In this document: in pieces, positions 34,856 to 43,833 of the stretch
Position numbering within the stretch: the first letter of the stretch is position 1
Layout of the letters: the number at the start of each line of letters is the position of its first letter
Assembly (NCBI RefSeq): GCF_036014175.1
Contig: NZ_CP107917.1
Coordinates: forward strand, 8,618,001 to 8,682,000
Length of the DNA stretch: 64,000 nucleotides
Reading direction: 5' to 3'
From: Streptomyces sp. NBC_00443
Lineage (GTDB): Bacteria; Actinomycetota; Actinomycetes; Streptomycetales; Streptomycetaceae
Translations under genes and position numbers: made by a program
Notes under the pieces: generated by a model
The model's input: only the letters and a program-made list of their open reading frames with translations
Databases searched by the model: none
What the model was told of the DNA's origin: nothing

Positions 34856-34915
34856 ATTACCGCTGTGTCAGGTCGGGTGCTCCCACCTCGAATCGGCGCG
34901 GATCACCGCCGGTAG
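34856..34915 (+). CDS. putative leader peptide (uORF) of the PrmC-like gene
   Basis: A perfect Shine-Dalgarno AGGAGG (34842-34847) stands 8 nt before ATT 34856, opening a 19-codon ORF (reading TAVSGRVLPPRIGADHRR after the start) that ends TAG 34915. GTG 34847 is the same frame but overlaps the SD. ATT is a rare start (known for infC). The ORF ends 7 nt before the hairpin at 34923-34955. Position and architecture resemble attenuator leader peptides. Confidence 0.4.
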   Translation: MTAVSGRVLPPRIGADHRR

Positions 34916-34922
34916 GCGACCG

Positions 34923-34955
34923 CGAGAGCATCCTTCGGCTTCCGAAAGGCTCTCG
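34923..34955 (+). promoter_or_regulatory. attenuator-like hairpin before the PrmC-like start codon
   Basis: CGAGAGC (34923-34929) pairs with GCTCTCG (34949-34955), extended inside by CCTTCGG against CCGAAAG. Its 3' arm holds GAAAGG (34944-34949), the only SD-like sequence before ATG 34962. Folding would hide the SD or end transcription, and ribosomes on the upstream uORF could open it. Inference. Confidence 0.5.
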
Positions 34956-34961
34956 GCTCCC

Positions 34962-35813
34962 ATGCCTTCTCTCTTCTCCCCGTCACCCTCGCCTTCCCCG
35001 TCGCCCACGGCTGCCTTGCCTTCTGCTGCCTCGCCGCTCTCGCGTGACGCCGTCGTGACCGCACTCCGCGCAGCCGGCTGTGTCTTCGCCGAGGACGAGG
35101 CCCGGCTGATCCTGACAGCCGTCGGCACCCCGGACGAGCTGGCCGCCATGGTGGACCGGCGTGTCACCGGCCTGCCCCTCGAACTCGTCCTGGGCTGGGC
35201 CGAGTTTCGCGGGCTGCGCATCGCCGTGGAACCCGGCGTCTTCGTGCCCCGTCGCCGTACCGAGTTCCTGGTCGAGCAGGCCCTCGCCCATGCCCGGGAC
35301 GCGTCCGTCGTCGTGGACCTGTGCTGCGGCTCGGGAGCGGTCGGCGCGGCGCTGGCCGCGGCACTCGGCCCGGTCGAGCTGCACGCCTCCGACATCGACC
35401 CGGCGGCGGTGCGCTGCGCCCGCCGCAACGTGGGCCCGTTCGGCGGTCGGGTGCACACCGGCGACCTGTTCGAGGCGCTGCCCGGTACCCTGCGCGGCCG
35501 GGTCGGGATACTCGCGGCGAACGTGCCGTACGTACCCACCGACGAAGTCGGGCTCCTGCCCGCGGAGGCCCGCGACCACGAGCCGCACGTCGCCCTCGAC
35601 GGCGGTCCGGACGGACTCGACGTCCTGCGCAGGGTCGCAGCCGAGGCGCCCCGCTGGCTGGCCCCGGGCGGCTGCCTGCTGATCGAGACGAGCGAACGCC
35701 AGGCGCCGGCGGCCCTGGACGCCTTCACCCGCAGTGGACTGGCGTCGCGTCTGATCGTCTCGGAGGAGCTGTACGCGAATGTCGTGGTCGGCCTCAACCG
35801 GGCCGGCCATTAG
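34962..35813 (+). CDS. PrmC/HemK-like protein methyltransferase
   Basis: 283-aa SAM-dependent methyltransferase of the N5-glutamine MTase group. Motif I VVDLCCGSGAVGAALA, motif II LHASDIDPAAV. The catalytic loop reads LAANVPYVP where canonical PrmC has NPPY, so Asn-Pro-Pro-Tyr is replaced by Asn-Val-Pro-Tyr. The N-terminus is a Ser/Pro low-complexity run (SLFSPSPSPSPSP), and the true start may be internal. Annotated homologues are called putative N5-glutamine methyltransferases; release-factor activity is not assured. The TAG stop borrows its AG from the adjoining repeat element. Confidence 0.88.
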   Translation: MPSLFSPSPSPSPSPTAALPSAASPLSRDAVVTALRAAGCVFAEDEARLILTAVGTPDELAAMVDRRVTGLPLELVLGWAEFRGLRIAVEPGVFVPRRRTEFLVEQALAHARDASVVVDLCCGSGAVGAALAAALGPVELHASDIDPAAVRCARRNVGPFGGRVHTGDLFEALPGTLRGRVGILAANVPYVPTDEVGLLPAEARDHEPHVALDGGPDGLDVLRRVAAEAPRWLAPGGCLLIETSERQAPAALDAFTRSGLASRLIVSEELYANVVVGLNRAGH

Positions 35814-36033
35814 GGCCTGTCGTTTGGGTCAGGTCGGCTGGGAGGTGCTGCGCCTTTCGGCCGACCCGAGCGGGGTCTGGTGCGTGCAGCTGCAAGGCGG
35901 AGGAGGGCGGCGACGCGATGGGGGTCCCCCCGCTCGAGCGAAGTCGAGAGTGGGGGAGTCGGCAACCGACGACAACGCGGCAGATGTGCGTGCCAGACCC
36001 CGCGACGCCCGCATGATCCAAACGACAGGCCCT
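35812..36033. mobile_element. 222-bp MITE-like element with 20-bp terminal inverted repeats
   Basis: AGGGCCTGTCGTTTGGGTCA (35812-35831) is the inverse of 36014-36033 with one mismatch in 20. The interior has no convincing ORF but holds a palindrome (CCCCC near 35922 to GGGGG near 35955, with CTCGA/TCGAG inside). No clear target duplication flanks it. It lies exactly between a rightward stop and a leftward stop, so it may also serve as a two-way terminator. I recognise this sequence type as recurrent in Streptomyces. Confidence 0.7.
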
Positions 36034-36055
36034 GGCGGACCACCCGCCCCGGCGG

Positions 36056-38137
36056 TCAACCAGGCGGCAGAACACGGGCGATGAGCAGCGCCACGTCGTC
36101 GGAGTTCTCGGGCTGGTGGAGGGTGCGCAGCAGGAGGTCGCAGACCTCCTCCAGCGGACGGTCGGGGCCGTCGAGGAGTTCCAGGAGGGCGGCCAGGCGT
36201 TCGTCGAGCGGGTGCTGGCGGGTCTCGACGAGGCCGTCGGTGTAGAGGACCAGGCGGTCACCGGGTTCGAGGTCGACCGTCGTCGTGGAGAACGCGACTC
36301 CGCCGACGCCCAGCGGTACCCCGGTGGGCAGTTCGAGGAACTGCGGGTTCCGGCCGGGGCGGAGGCGGGCCGGCGGCAGGTGTCCCGCGTTGGCGATCCG
36401 GCACTGGCGCTGCTGCGGGTCGTGGACGACGTAGACGCAGGTGGCGATGGAGTGGTCGAGGCCCTCGGTGATCTTGTCGAGGTGCTCCAGGAGCCGGGCA
36501 GGTTCGAGGTCGAGGGAGGCCAGCGTGTGCGTCGCGGTGCGCAGCCGGCCCATGGTGGTCGCGGCGTCGATGCCGCTGCCCATCACGTCGCCGACGACGA
36601 GCGCGGTCTTGCCGCCCTCCAGCGGAATCACGTCGAACCAGTCGCCGCCGACCTCGGCGCTGGCGCCCGCGGGCTGGTAGCGGGAGGCGACCTCCAGGCC
36701 GCCGGTCACCGGAGGATGGCTGGGCAGCAGGCTGCGCTGCAGGGTGAGGGCGATGTCGCGGGCGTTCTGGTACCAGCGGGCGTTGTCGATCTGCACGGCC
36801 GCGCGGGACGCCAACTCACGGGCGAGCAGCAGGTCGTCCTCGCTGAACGGCAGCGGATTGCGGGTGCGCTTGAGATCGAGGGCGCCGAGGACTTCGCCGC
36901 GCGCGATCAGCGGCACCGCCAGATAGGAGTGCACGCCCGCGCGGCCCAGCTGGACGGCGGCCTCGGGGGAGCGGGCGATGCGCGTCAGGTCCTTCTCCTC
37001 GACATGCGCCACCATGACCGGGCCGGCCGTGCGCACACACTCCGTGACCAGGCGGTCGGGGCCGTAGCGGGCCACCTGGCCGGGCTGGTCGGCGGCGTCG
37101 AGGGCCACCGTGTCGTGCTCCGCCTTGACGGCCAGGGCGCGGATCACGGCCGATTCCGCGGGCCCGAGGACGCTGCGTCTGCCCTCCACCACGGCTTCCA
37201 GCAGATCCACGGCCGCCACGTCGGCGAGTTCCGGCACGGCGACCTCGGCCAGCTCGTGTGCCGTGCGGTCCAGCTCCAGTGTGGTGCCGATGCGCGCGGA
37301 GGCGTCGGCGATCAGGGCCAGACGCCGCCGTGCCGTCTCGGTCTCGACGGCGGCCTGGTGCTGCTCGGTGATGTCCACTGCCATGCCGGCCACACCGAGC
37401 ACTGTCCCGGCGGAGTCCTCCAGCCGGTACAGCGAGATGGACCAGAAATGCATTACGTCCGGGTCGGCCAGGGTCCGGCCCATGATGCGCTGGTTGATGA
37501 GCGCGTCTCCGGTCCGCAGCACCTCGCGCAGGGCTGTTTCGATCGCCTCGGCGGCGTCGGGATCGGGCAGCAGCTCACGTGGTGTGCGGCCGAGGTGCTC
37601 TTCGGCCGGGATGCCGTTGAGCTGCGCCAGCGCCGGGTTGACCGAGACGTAGCGCAGCTCGGTGTCCATGACGGCCAGCCCGATCGGGGCCTGGGCGATC
37701 GTCCGGGTCGACAGCGCGACGTCCCGCTCCACCTGGCGGACCGTCGCCTGGTCGGCGCACAGGCCCAGTGCGTAGACGTCCCCCTGGTCGTCCAAGAGCC
37801 GCATGTTGCGGAACTCCACCAGCCGCGTGCCGCCGTCCTTGTGCCGGATCGGGAACGCCCCGGCCCAGCCCTCACCGGTCTCCATGACGTCGGCGAACAA
37901 CTTGACGACCAGATCCACGTACTGCTCGTGGACCATGATCCGGGCGGCGTACTCGCCCAGCGCCTCCTGTGCCGGATAGCCGAACAGTTCCTCGGCCTGG
38001 GGGCTCCACAGCACGATGCGGCCCTCGATATCCAGCACGACCGAAGCCACGCCGAGCACATCGAGCAACCCGCTCGGCCCTACCGGCCCGCGCACCGGCT
38101 CGTCGCCCCCGGCCACGGGACGTTCGGCTGCTGACAT
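36056..38137 (-). CDS. PAS-PAS-GAF-SpoIIE (PP2C) protein serine phosphatase
   Basis: 693-aa signalling phosphatase. Two PAS domains (about 25-140, GLLDVLGVASVVLDIEGRIVLWSPQAEELFGY; about 150-260, APIGLAVMDTELRYVSVN), a GAF domain (about 285-440), and a C-terminal SpoIIE/PP2C domain (about 455-690) with metal ligands in GGDWFDVIPL, VVGDVMGSGIDAA and NSDDVALLI. ATG 38137 has GAAGG 8 nt upstream. Such proteins dephosphorylate anti-sigma-factor antagonists. No anti-sigma or antagonist gene is adjacent, so the partner is elsewhere. Confidence 0.95.
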   Translation of the reverse strand: MSAAERPVAGGDEPVRGPVGPSGLLDVLGVASVVLDIEGRIVLWSPQAEELFGYPAQEALGEYAARIMVHEQYVDLVVKLFADVMETGEGWAGAFPIRHKDGGTRLVEFRNMRLLDDQGDVYALGLCADQATVRQVERDVALSTRTIAQAPIGLAVMDTELRYVSVNPALAQLNGIPAEEHLGRTPRELLPDPDAAEAIETALREVLRTGDALINQRIMGRTLADPDVMHFWSISLYRLEDSAGTVLGVAGMAVDITEQHQAAVETETARRRLALIADASARIGTTLELDRTAHELAEVAVPELADVAAVDLLEAVVEGRRSVLGPAESAVIRALAVKAEHDTVALDAADQPGQVARYGPDRLVTECVRTAGPVMVAHVEEKDLTRIARSPEAAVQLGRAGVHSYLAVPLIARGEVLGALDLKRTRNPLPFSEDDLLLARELASRAAVQIDNARWYQNARDIALTLQRSLLPSHPPVTGGLEVASRYQPAGASAEVGGDWFDVIPLEGGKTALVVGDVMGSGIDAATTMGRLRTATHTLASLDLEPARLLEHLDKITEGLDHSIATCVYVVHDPQQRQCRIANAGHLPPARLRPGRNPQFLELPTGVPLGVGGVAFSTTTVDLEPGDRLVLYTDGLVETRQHPLDERLAALLELLDGPDRPLEEVCDLLLRTLHQPENSDDVALLIARVLPPG

Positions 38138-38407
38138 CCGCACCGCCTTCGCCCATCCTCCTCGCGGCACGCCACTCCCCCGTGCCGACTCCCCTTGTTC
38201 TACCGCGTTCAACCGTCTTCGGGCCCCCCTTGGTCGTTCTCCTCCACCATCCCTCAACACGGCGGCGGGCGTCCGCCGAAGTCATCACCGGGGCACGTGA
38301 CTGTGGCCGATCAGACAGCGCCTGTTCGCTCGGTTGGTCTGTACATGACCATACGGGCCCGCCAGACTGTCCGCCGACCCGCACCCACCCCCCAAGGAGT
38401 CGGTCCC

Positions 38408-39277
38408 ATGGCCCTGCGCGCCAGACAACGTTGTCAAACCGCTCTGACCTGCCTCGTCGCCCTCGCCTCCGCCGCCGTGCTGTCCACCGCGACACCCGCA
38501 CAGGCCGCCGACACCTGGACGGAGGTGGGATCCGACCGCGCCGACCCGCTGACCGAGAGCCAGGGGCTGACCTCCGTAGAGGTCCCGGCGAACAGCCCGA
38601 ACCGTTACACGGGCATCGGCACCATCCCCGCCTCGGTCTCCAGCCGCGGCTGGAACCACGTGGGCGACCCCGACGCCTCCTACAACGGCTACTACATCGA
38701 GCCGTACCAGGCGGACTCCGGCAGCGCCAAGATGTTCCGGGTGCAGGCGCCGAACGGGACCTGGTCCGAGTACGTCCACGCGCTGGGCTCCGGGGAGGCG
38801 CTGAACAACTCCTTCGTCGCCGTCACGCCCGGCGGCCAGTGGATGGTCTCGGGCGAGTGGGGCACCATGACCCGCCTGCTGGTCCACCCGACCCCTGGCG
38901 TCAACCCCGCCACGTCGCCGTCGGCGAACCTCCCCTGGACGTCCAGCATCCGGCTGGACCACGCCGTACGCGACATCCAGGGCTGCGACTTCCTCGGCGC
39001 CACGACGCTGCTGTGCGCCTCCGACGACCCCGCGGGCACCCTCTTCGGCATGACCAAGCCGCTGCTCCAGATCGACCTCTCCGCCGAGCCCGGCTCGTCC
39101 GACGTGACCGGACACGTCACGGCCCTGCGTCAGCTCCCACTGCGCAGCTCCTGCTCGGGCGAGTTCGAGACGGAGGGCATCGACTACGACCGGCGTACCG
39201 GCACCCTGCGCGTGATCGTCATCTCGCCGGGATTCTGCGTGCTGACGGACAGCAAGACGTACCGGTTCACGCGATGA
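38408..39277 (+). CDS. secreted protein of unknown function
   Basis: 289 aa with a clear signal peptide (CQTALTCLVALASAAVLSTA, cleaved after TPAQA). The mature part is beta-rich, with WTEVGSDRADPLTESQGLTSVEVP, YIEPYQADSGSAKMFRVQAPNGTWSEYVH and a possible disulfide pair in QGCDFLGATTLLC. Repeated aromatic/Gly turns suggest a beta-propeller-like fold (inference). ATG 38408 follows AGGAG at about 38396-38400. No family recognised with confidence. Confidence 0.85.
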   Translation: MALRARQRCQTALTCLVALASAAVLSTATPAQAADTWTEVGSDRADPLTESQGLTSVEVPANSPNRYTGIGTIPASVSSRGWNHVGDPDASYNGYYIEPYQADSGSAKMFRVQAPNGTWSEYVHALGSGEALNNSFVAVTPGGQWMVSGEWGTMTRLLVHPTPGVNPATSPSANLPWTSSIRLDHAVRDIQGCDFLGATTLLCASDDPAGTLFGMTKPLLQIDLSAEPGSSDVTGHVTALRQLPLRSSCSGEFETEGIDYDRRTGTLRVIVISPGFCVLTDSKTYRFTR

Positions 39278-39433
39278 GCTGCCGCTTCACGCGCGGCCAG
39301 GGCCTGCCCTGGGTGCGGACGGTGTGGTTCCGCCGCTAGTGCCGGGCCGCACGTGGTGCTTTTCTTGGGATTGGGGTCCGGTTCCGCGGGCAACCCGTGA
39401 CACCGCGGTGCGGCCACGAGAGGAGCGATCACG

Positions 39434-39814
39434 ATGGACCGTGAACGACTGCACGAGGAACCCGTCTCCGTCGAGATCAGCGGATGCAGCAAGGAAGACG
39501 CCCGGATCGTGTTCGACACACTGAATGCGTGCTTCGAGTCCGACCGGGGACCCGAGGACGTGCCGCAGCAGCTCCATGAGACGCGCCCCATGGTGTGGCT
39601 CGGCACGTTCGAGGTGACGGACGCCCAGGAGTGCCCGGCGCCCGCCCGGCTCTCGGCGTCCGTCGAGGCCGATGCGCAGGGCGGCTACTGGGCCATCGAA
39701 CGGCTCCGTACGACGCTGGACTCCCTGTTCACGGTGCACGACCTGACCTCCGCCTCGGGCGACCAGGAGCGGGAGCTGCACGTGGTGCTGGAGAGCCGGT
39801 CCGGCGGGTCGTGA
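39434..39814 (+). CDS. conserved hypothetical protein
   Basis: 126-aa soluble acidic protein, SVEISGCSKEDARIVFDTLNACFESDRGPEDVPQQ to RTTLDSLFTVHDLTSASGDQERELHVVLESR. Predicted alternating alpha/beta. ATG 39434 is preceded by GAGAGGAG at about 39418-39425. No signal or membrane segment and no recognisable motif. Codon usage is typical of a real gene. Convergent with the M20 gene, only 19 bp between stops. Confidence 0.75.
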   Translation: MDRERLHEEPVSVEISGCSKEDARIVFDTLNACFESDRGPEDVPQQLHETRPMVWLGTFEVTDAQECPAPARLSASVEADAQGGYWAIERLRTTLDSLFTVHDLTSASGDQERELHVVLESRSGGS

Positions 39815-39833
39815 CGCGCCCGCCCCGGGCTCC

Positions 39834-40992
39834 TCATGACGGGCCCAGCAGGGCGAGCACGGCACGCCGGTATACGGCGTGGACGGCGGGCAGGTCTGCC
39901 AGGCAGGCCCGCTCGTCCACGCCGTGCAGCCCCACGTAGCGGACGCCGAAGCCCCCCGTGGCCGGGATGCCCTCGCCCGCGAGCAGGTTGCCGATGTTCG
40001 ACGGGCCGGCGGTCTTCGGCCGTACGACGACGCCCTCCCCGGCGGCGGCATCCAGCAGTGCCGCCGCGGGCTGCCGGCCCGAGCCCAGTCGATACGGCGG
40101 CCAGGACGCCAGCGGCGTGATCGTGGTCGGCCGCGGTGCGGGAACCTTCGCGTCCAGCTCGGCCACCGCCTCGCGGACCAGTTCCTCCGCGGCGCGGGCG
40201 TCGAAGGCCGGCGTGATGCGGATGTCGACGCCCAGCTCGCACAGGCCGGGCACCACCGAGAAGCCCTGGCCGCCGTGGCAGGAGGTCACGGTCAGCTTCG
40301 GCGGCAGGGGGAACTCGCCGTCGGCGCCCGGGAGTTCGGCTTCCTCCAGAAGCCGTACGAGATGCGCCGCCCGGGAGATGGCACCGGGTGCGGAGCGGCG
40401 TGACCCCGAGTGGCCCGAGGCCGCGTGCACCGCGATCGTGGCCCGCCACAGGCCCCGCCCGCCGACCACGACCTCGTCGAGCCCCGGGTAGCCGATCATC
40501 ACCCCGGCCGGGCGCGCCGCAGCCGGATCGGCCAGGTAGGCGCGGGCTCCGCCGAAGCCGCCCGTGTGCTCGTCGACGTCGAGGAGCACCGCGAGCCCGC
40601 CGTGCAGGGCGTCGGCCCGCCCGTGCAGGTCGGCCGCGATGCCGCAGAACGTCGCCGCGGCGTGCTTGGAGTCCGCGGCGCCCCTGCCGCGCAGCCAGCC
40701 GTCGACGACCTCGCCGGAGTCGGGCGCGAACGACCAGGCGGTCTCGTCGCCGTAGGGGGCGGTGTCGACGCAGGCGTCCAGTGCCCACCAGGGCCGGGCC
40801 GGCCCCCGCGACCTCGATCAGCAGGCCGACGGCGCTGCCCGTGTCGCCGTAGAGGCGGCGATACGGCAGCTCCCGCCCGGCGAGCCAGTCCTCCAGGACG
40901 CCGAGGACGGGCCCGTAGTCGTCGATGCCGGCGCGGCTGGGGCGGCGGATCAGGCGCTGGGCGAGATCGATCACGTCGGCGTGTGCCGTCAT
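39834..40992 (-). CDS. M20 family metallopeptidase (one frameshift)
   Basis: Zinc amidohydrolase/peptidase of the ArgE/DapE/succinyl-diaminopimelate type, about 385 aa when repaired. The N-terminal frame runs MTAHADVIDLAQRLIRRPS to VGLLIEVAG; the rest reads WWALDACVDTAPYGDETAW (metal-binding DxxxDT), RGRGAADSKHAAATF, VLLDVDEHTGGFGG and a conserved C-terminus. The break is at the C5 run 40803-40807: removing one base joins the frames as EVAGPARPWWALDACVDT. Both parts look functional, so a sequencing insertion is likely. Start ATG 40992 has GGAGG upstream. Substrate unknown. Confidence 0.85.
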
Positions 40993-41096
40993 GGGGCCTC
41001 CGTGTGCGGTCATGGCGCCACTGTGCCCGAGCGAGGCCGGTGCCGGTGTCGGGGGTGGGGGCGGCGGCAGTGGTCGGTGTCACCCCTCCCCGGTTG

Positions 41097-41110
41097 TGCA
41101 ACTAGTTGCA
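41097..41110. promoter_or_regulatory. perfect 14-bp palindrome upstream of the FadH gene
   Basis: TGCAACTAGTTGCA is fully symmetric and lies 61 bp before the FadH ATG, in the 178-bp gap from the M20 gene. A half-like ACAACTA recurs at 41132-41138. Good candidate operator, perhaps for the PadR regulator encoded after FadH. Confidence 0.55.
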
Positions 41111-41170
41111 TAAACCCGGTGCGGTCCTCTACAACTACGTCAGGCACGACACCGCCCACGGAGGGTCCCC

Positions 41171-43185
41171 ATGAGCCGTTACCCGCACCTGCTGAGCCCG
41201 CTCGACCTGGGCTTCACCACGCTGCCCAACCGCGTCCTCATGGGCTCCATGCACGTGGGCCTGGAGGAGGCCGAGCGAGGCTTCGAGCGCATGGCCGCGT
41301 TCTACGCCGAGCGGGCGCGCGGGGAGTGGGGCTCATCGTCACCGGTGGCATCGCGCCCAACGACGAGGGGCGGCCCTACGAGGGCGGCGCCAAGCTCACC
41401 ACGGAGGCCGAGGCCGAGCAGCACCGGGTCATCACCGACGCCGTGCACAGCGCGGGCGGCCGGATCGCGATGCAGATCCTGCACTTCGGCCGGTACGCCT
41501 ACCACCAGGACCTCGTCGCGCCGAGCCCGATCCAGGCGCCGATCAGCCCCTTCCAGCCCCGCGAGCTCGTCGACGCCGAGGTCGAGCGGACCATCGACGA
41601 CTACGCCCGCGCCGCTCGCCTCGCCCGGCACGCCGGGTACGACGGGGTGGAGATCATGGGCTCCGAGGGCTACCTCATCAACGAGTTCATCGCCAGGCAG
41701 ACCAACCGCCGTACCGACCGCTGGGGCGGCGCGTACGCGAACCGGATGCGCTTTCCGGTCGAGATCGTGCGGCGGGTGCGCGAGGCCGTCGGCGAGGACT
41801 TCATCATCGTCTACCGGCTGTCCATGCTGGACCTCGTGCCCGGCGGTTCGACCCTCGACGAGGTGATCACGCTCGCGAAGGCCGTCGAGGCCGCCGGGGC
41901 GACGATCATCAACACCGGCATCGGCTGGCACGAGGCGCGCATCCCGACCATCGCCACCTCGGTGCCCCGCGGCGCGTACACCTGGGTGACGAAGCGGCTG
42001 ATGGGCGAGGTGTCGGTCCCGCTCGTCACCACCAACCGCATCAACACCCCCGAACTGGCCGAGGAGTTGCTGGCCGACGGCTGCGCGGACATGGTGTCCA
42101 TGGCCCGCCCGATGCTCGCCGACCCGGACTTCGTCGCCAAGGCCGCCGCCGGGAAACCCGAGGCCATCAACACCTGCATCGGCTGCAATCAGGCCTGCCT
42201 CGACCACACCTTCAGCGGCAAGATCACGTCCTGCCTGGTCAACCCGCGCGCCTGCCACGAGACCGAGCTGACGCTGTCCCCGACCCGGCGGCGCTTGCGG
42301 GTCGCCGTCGTGGGCGCCGGACCCGCCGGCCTCGCCTGTGCCGTGAGCGCGGCCGAACGCGGCCACGAGGTCACGCTGTTCGACGCCGCGAGCGAGATCG
42401 GCGGGCAGCTGAACGTCGCCCGCAAGGTCCCCGGCAAGCAGGAGTTCGACGAGACCCTGCGCTACTTCCGCCACCAGCTCGACTGGCAGGGCGTGGACGT
42501 ACGGCTGAACAGCCGGGTGGCGGCCGACGACCTCGCCGGCTACGACGAGGTCGTGGTCGCCACCGGCGTCAGCCCGCGCACCCCGGACATCCCCGGCGTC
42601 GACCACCCGAGCGTCGTGGGCTACCTCGACGTCCTGCGCGACCAGGCCCACGTCGGCGAACGCGTCGCCGTCCTCGGCGCGGGCGGCATCGGCTTCGACG
42701 TCGCCGAGTTCCTCACCGACGGCGGCGACAAGGCGAGCGAGGACCCCGAGACGTACTTCCGCCTCTGGGGCGTCGACATGGACTACACGGGCCCCGGCGG
42801 CCTCGCCGCGCCCGAGCGGCCCGCCCCGCCGCGCACCGTCCACCTGCTCCAGCGCAAGACCAGCAAGGTCGGCGCGGGCCTCGGCAAGACCACCGGCTGG
42901 ATCCACCGCGCCGAGCTCAAGCACCGTGGCGTCACCATGGTCCCGGGCGTGCGCTACGACCGTATCGACGACGCCGGACTGCATGTCACCGTCGGCGAGG
43001 AGAGCACGGTCCTCGAGGTCGACACGATCGTGCTGTGCACCGGGCAGGAGCCGCGTCGCGACCTGTACGAGGCGCTCATCGCCGCGGGCCGCAGCGCGCA
43101 CCTCATCGGCGGCGCCGACGTGGCCGCCGAACTGGACGCCAAGCGGGCCATCAAGCAGGGCACGGAGCTGGCGGCGAGCCTGTAG
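41171..43185 (+). CDS. fadH: 2,4-dienoyl-CoA reductase (FadH-like flavoprotein; one frameshift)
   Basis: About 671 aa if repaired. N-terminal old-yellow-enzyme barrel with FMN (PNRVLMGSMHVGLEEAERGF; MQILHFGRYAYHQD), a 4Fe-4S site (CIGCNQACLDHTFSGK with later SCLVNPRAC), and C-terminal FAD/NAD(P) domains (VAVVGAGPAGLACA; VAVLGAGGIGFDVA). The enzyme reduces 2,4-dienoyl-CoA during unsaturated fatty-acid oxidation. The frame breaks at the G4 run 41321-41324: one extra G restores ERARGGVGLIVTGGIAPN. ATG 41171 follows GGAGG. Likely a sequencing deletion. Confidence 0.9.
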
Positions 43186-43239
43186 CGGTGAGTGGTCGTG
43201 TCCGTAGGACGACCTCCTCGCGTCCCTAGGATGAGCCCC

Positions 43240-43800
43240 ATGTCACTCCCGCACGCGATCCTCACCGCCCTGCTCGAAAAGCCGTCCTCGGGGCTGGAGC
43301 TGACCCGCCGCTTCGACAAGTCGATCGGGTACTTCTGGTCGGCGACGCATCAGCAGATCTATCGCGAGCTGGGAAAACTGGAGGGCGAGGGGTTCATCCG
43401 CACCCTGCCGAGCGAGCAGCCGGCCCGCGGGCAGAAGAAGTCCTACGACGTCCTGCCCGCGGGCCGCGCCGAACTGGCCCGCTGGACGGCCGCGTCCCAG
43501 GACCCGAGGCCCCACCGCGACACCCTGCTGCTGCGGATGCGTGCCGCGGCGGTGGTGGGGACCGAGGGCATCGAGGGCATCAAAGCCGATCTGCGGCGCC
43601 ATCTCGATCTGCATCAGCGGCAGTTGGACGAGTACGAGCAGATCGAGCAGCGCGACTTCCCGCCCGGCAAGGACAGCTCCCAGGACCGGTTGCGGCACCT
43701 GGTGCTGCGCGCCGGCATCGATCTGGAGACCTTCTGGACGCGGTGGCTCACGCACGCGCTGGAGGAGTTCGCCGAGCTGCCGGGGCGGGAGCCTGCGTGA
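43240..43800 (+). CDS. PadR family transcriptional regulator
   Basis: 186-aa PadR protein: SLPHAILTALLEKPSSGLELTRRFDKSIGYFWSATHQQIYRELGKLEGEGFIRTL with a C-terminal helical dimer arm (RRHLDLHQRQLDEYEQIEQRDF). It is 54 bp downstream of FadH on the same strand and may control that gene through the palindrome at 41097. Start ATG 43240 was preferred to ATG 43231, whose SD would abut it. Ligand unknown. Confidence 0.93.
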   Translation: MSLPHAILTALLEKPSSGLELTRRFDKSIGYFWSATHQQIYRELGKLEGEGFIRTLPSEQPARGQKKSYDVLPAGRAELARWTAASQDPRPHRDTLLLRMRAAAVVGTEGIEGIKADLRRHLDLHQRQLDEYEQIEQRDFPPGKDSSQDRLRHLVLRAGIDLETFWTRWLTHALEEFAELPGREPA

Positions 43801-43803
43801 GCC

Positions 43804-43827
43804 GGCCCGGCAGCTGTGCCTGGGGCC
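43804..43827. terminator. hairpin between convergent genes
   Basis: GGCCC-GGCA (43804-43812) pairs with TGCC-(TG)-GGGCC (43817-43827), leaving a 4-nt loop and a 2-nt bulge. It lies between the PadR stop and the surface-protein stop, so it could end both transcripts. Confidence 0.5.
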
Positions 43828-43833
43828 CGGCCC

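Noticed and set aside
35921..35957. Independent rho-independent terminator in the MITE-like element
   Set aside because: The palindrome is real, but it is part of the repeated element and has no U-tract, so I list it only inside that element.
40803..41324. Programmed frameshifting in the M20 and FadH genes
   Set aside because: No slippery heptamer or downstream pseudoknot is seen, these families are not known to use frameshifting, and the required shifts are of opposite sign at plain homopolymers.
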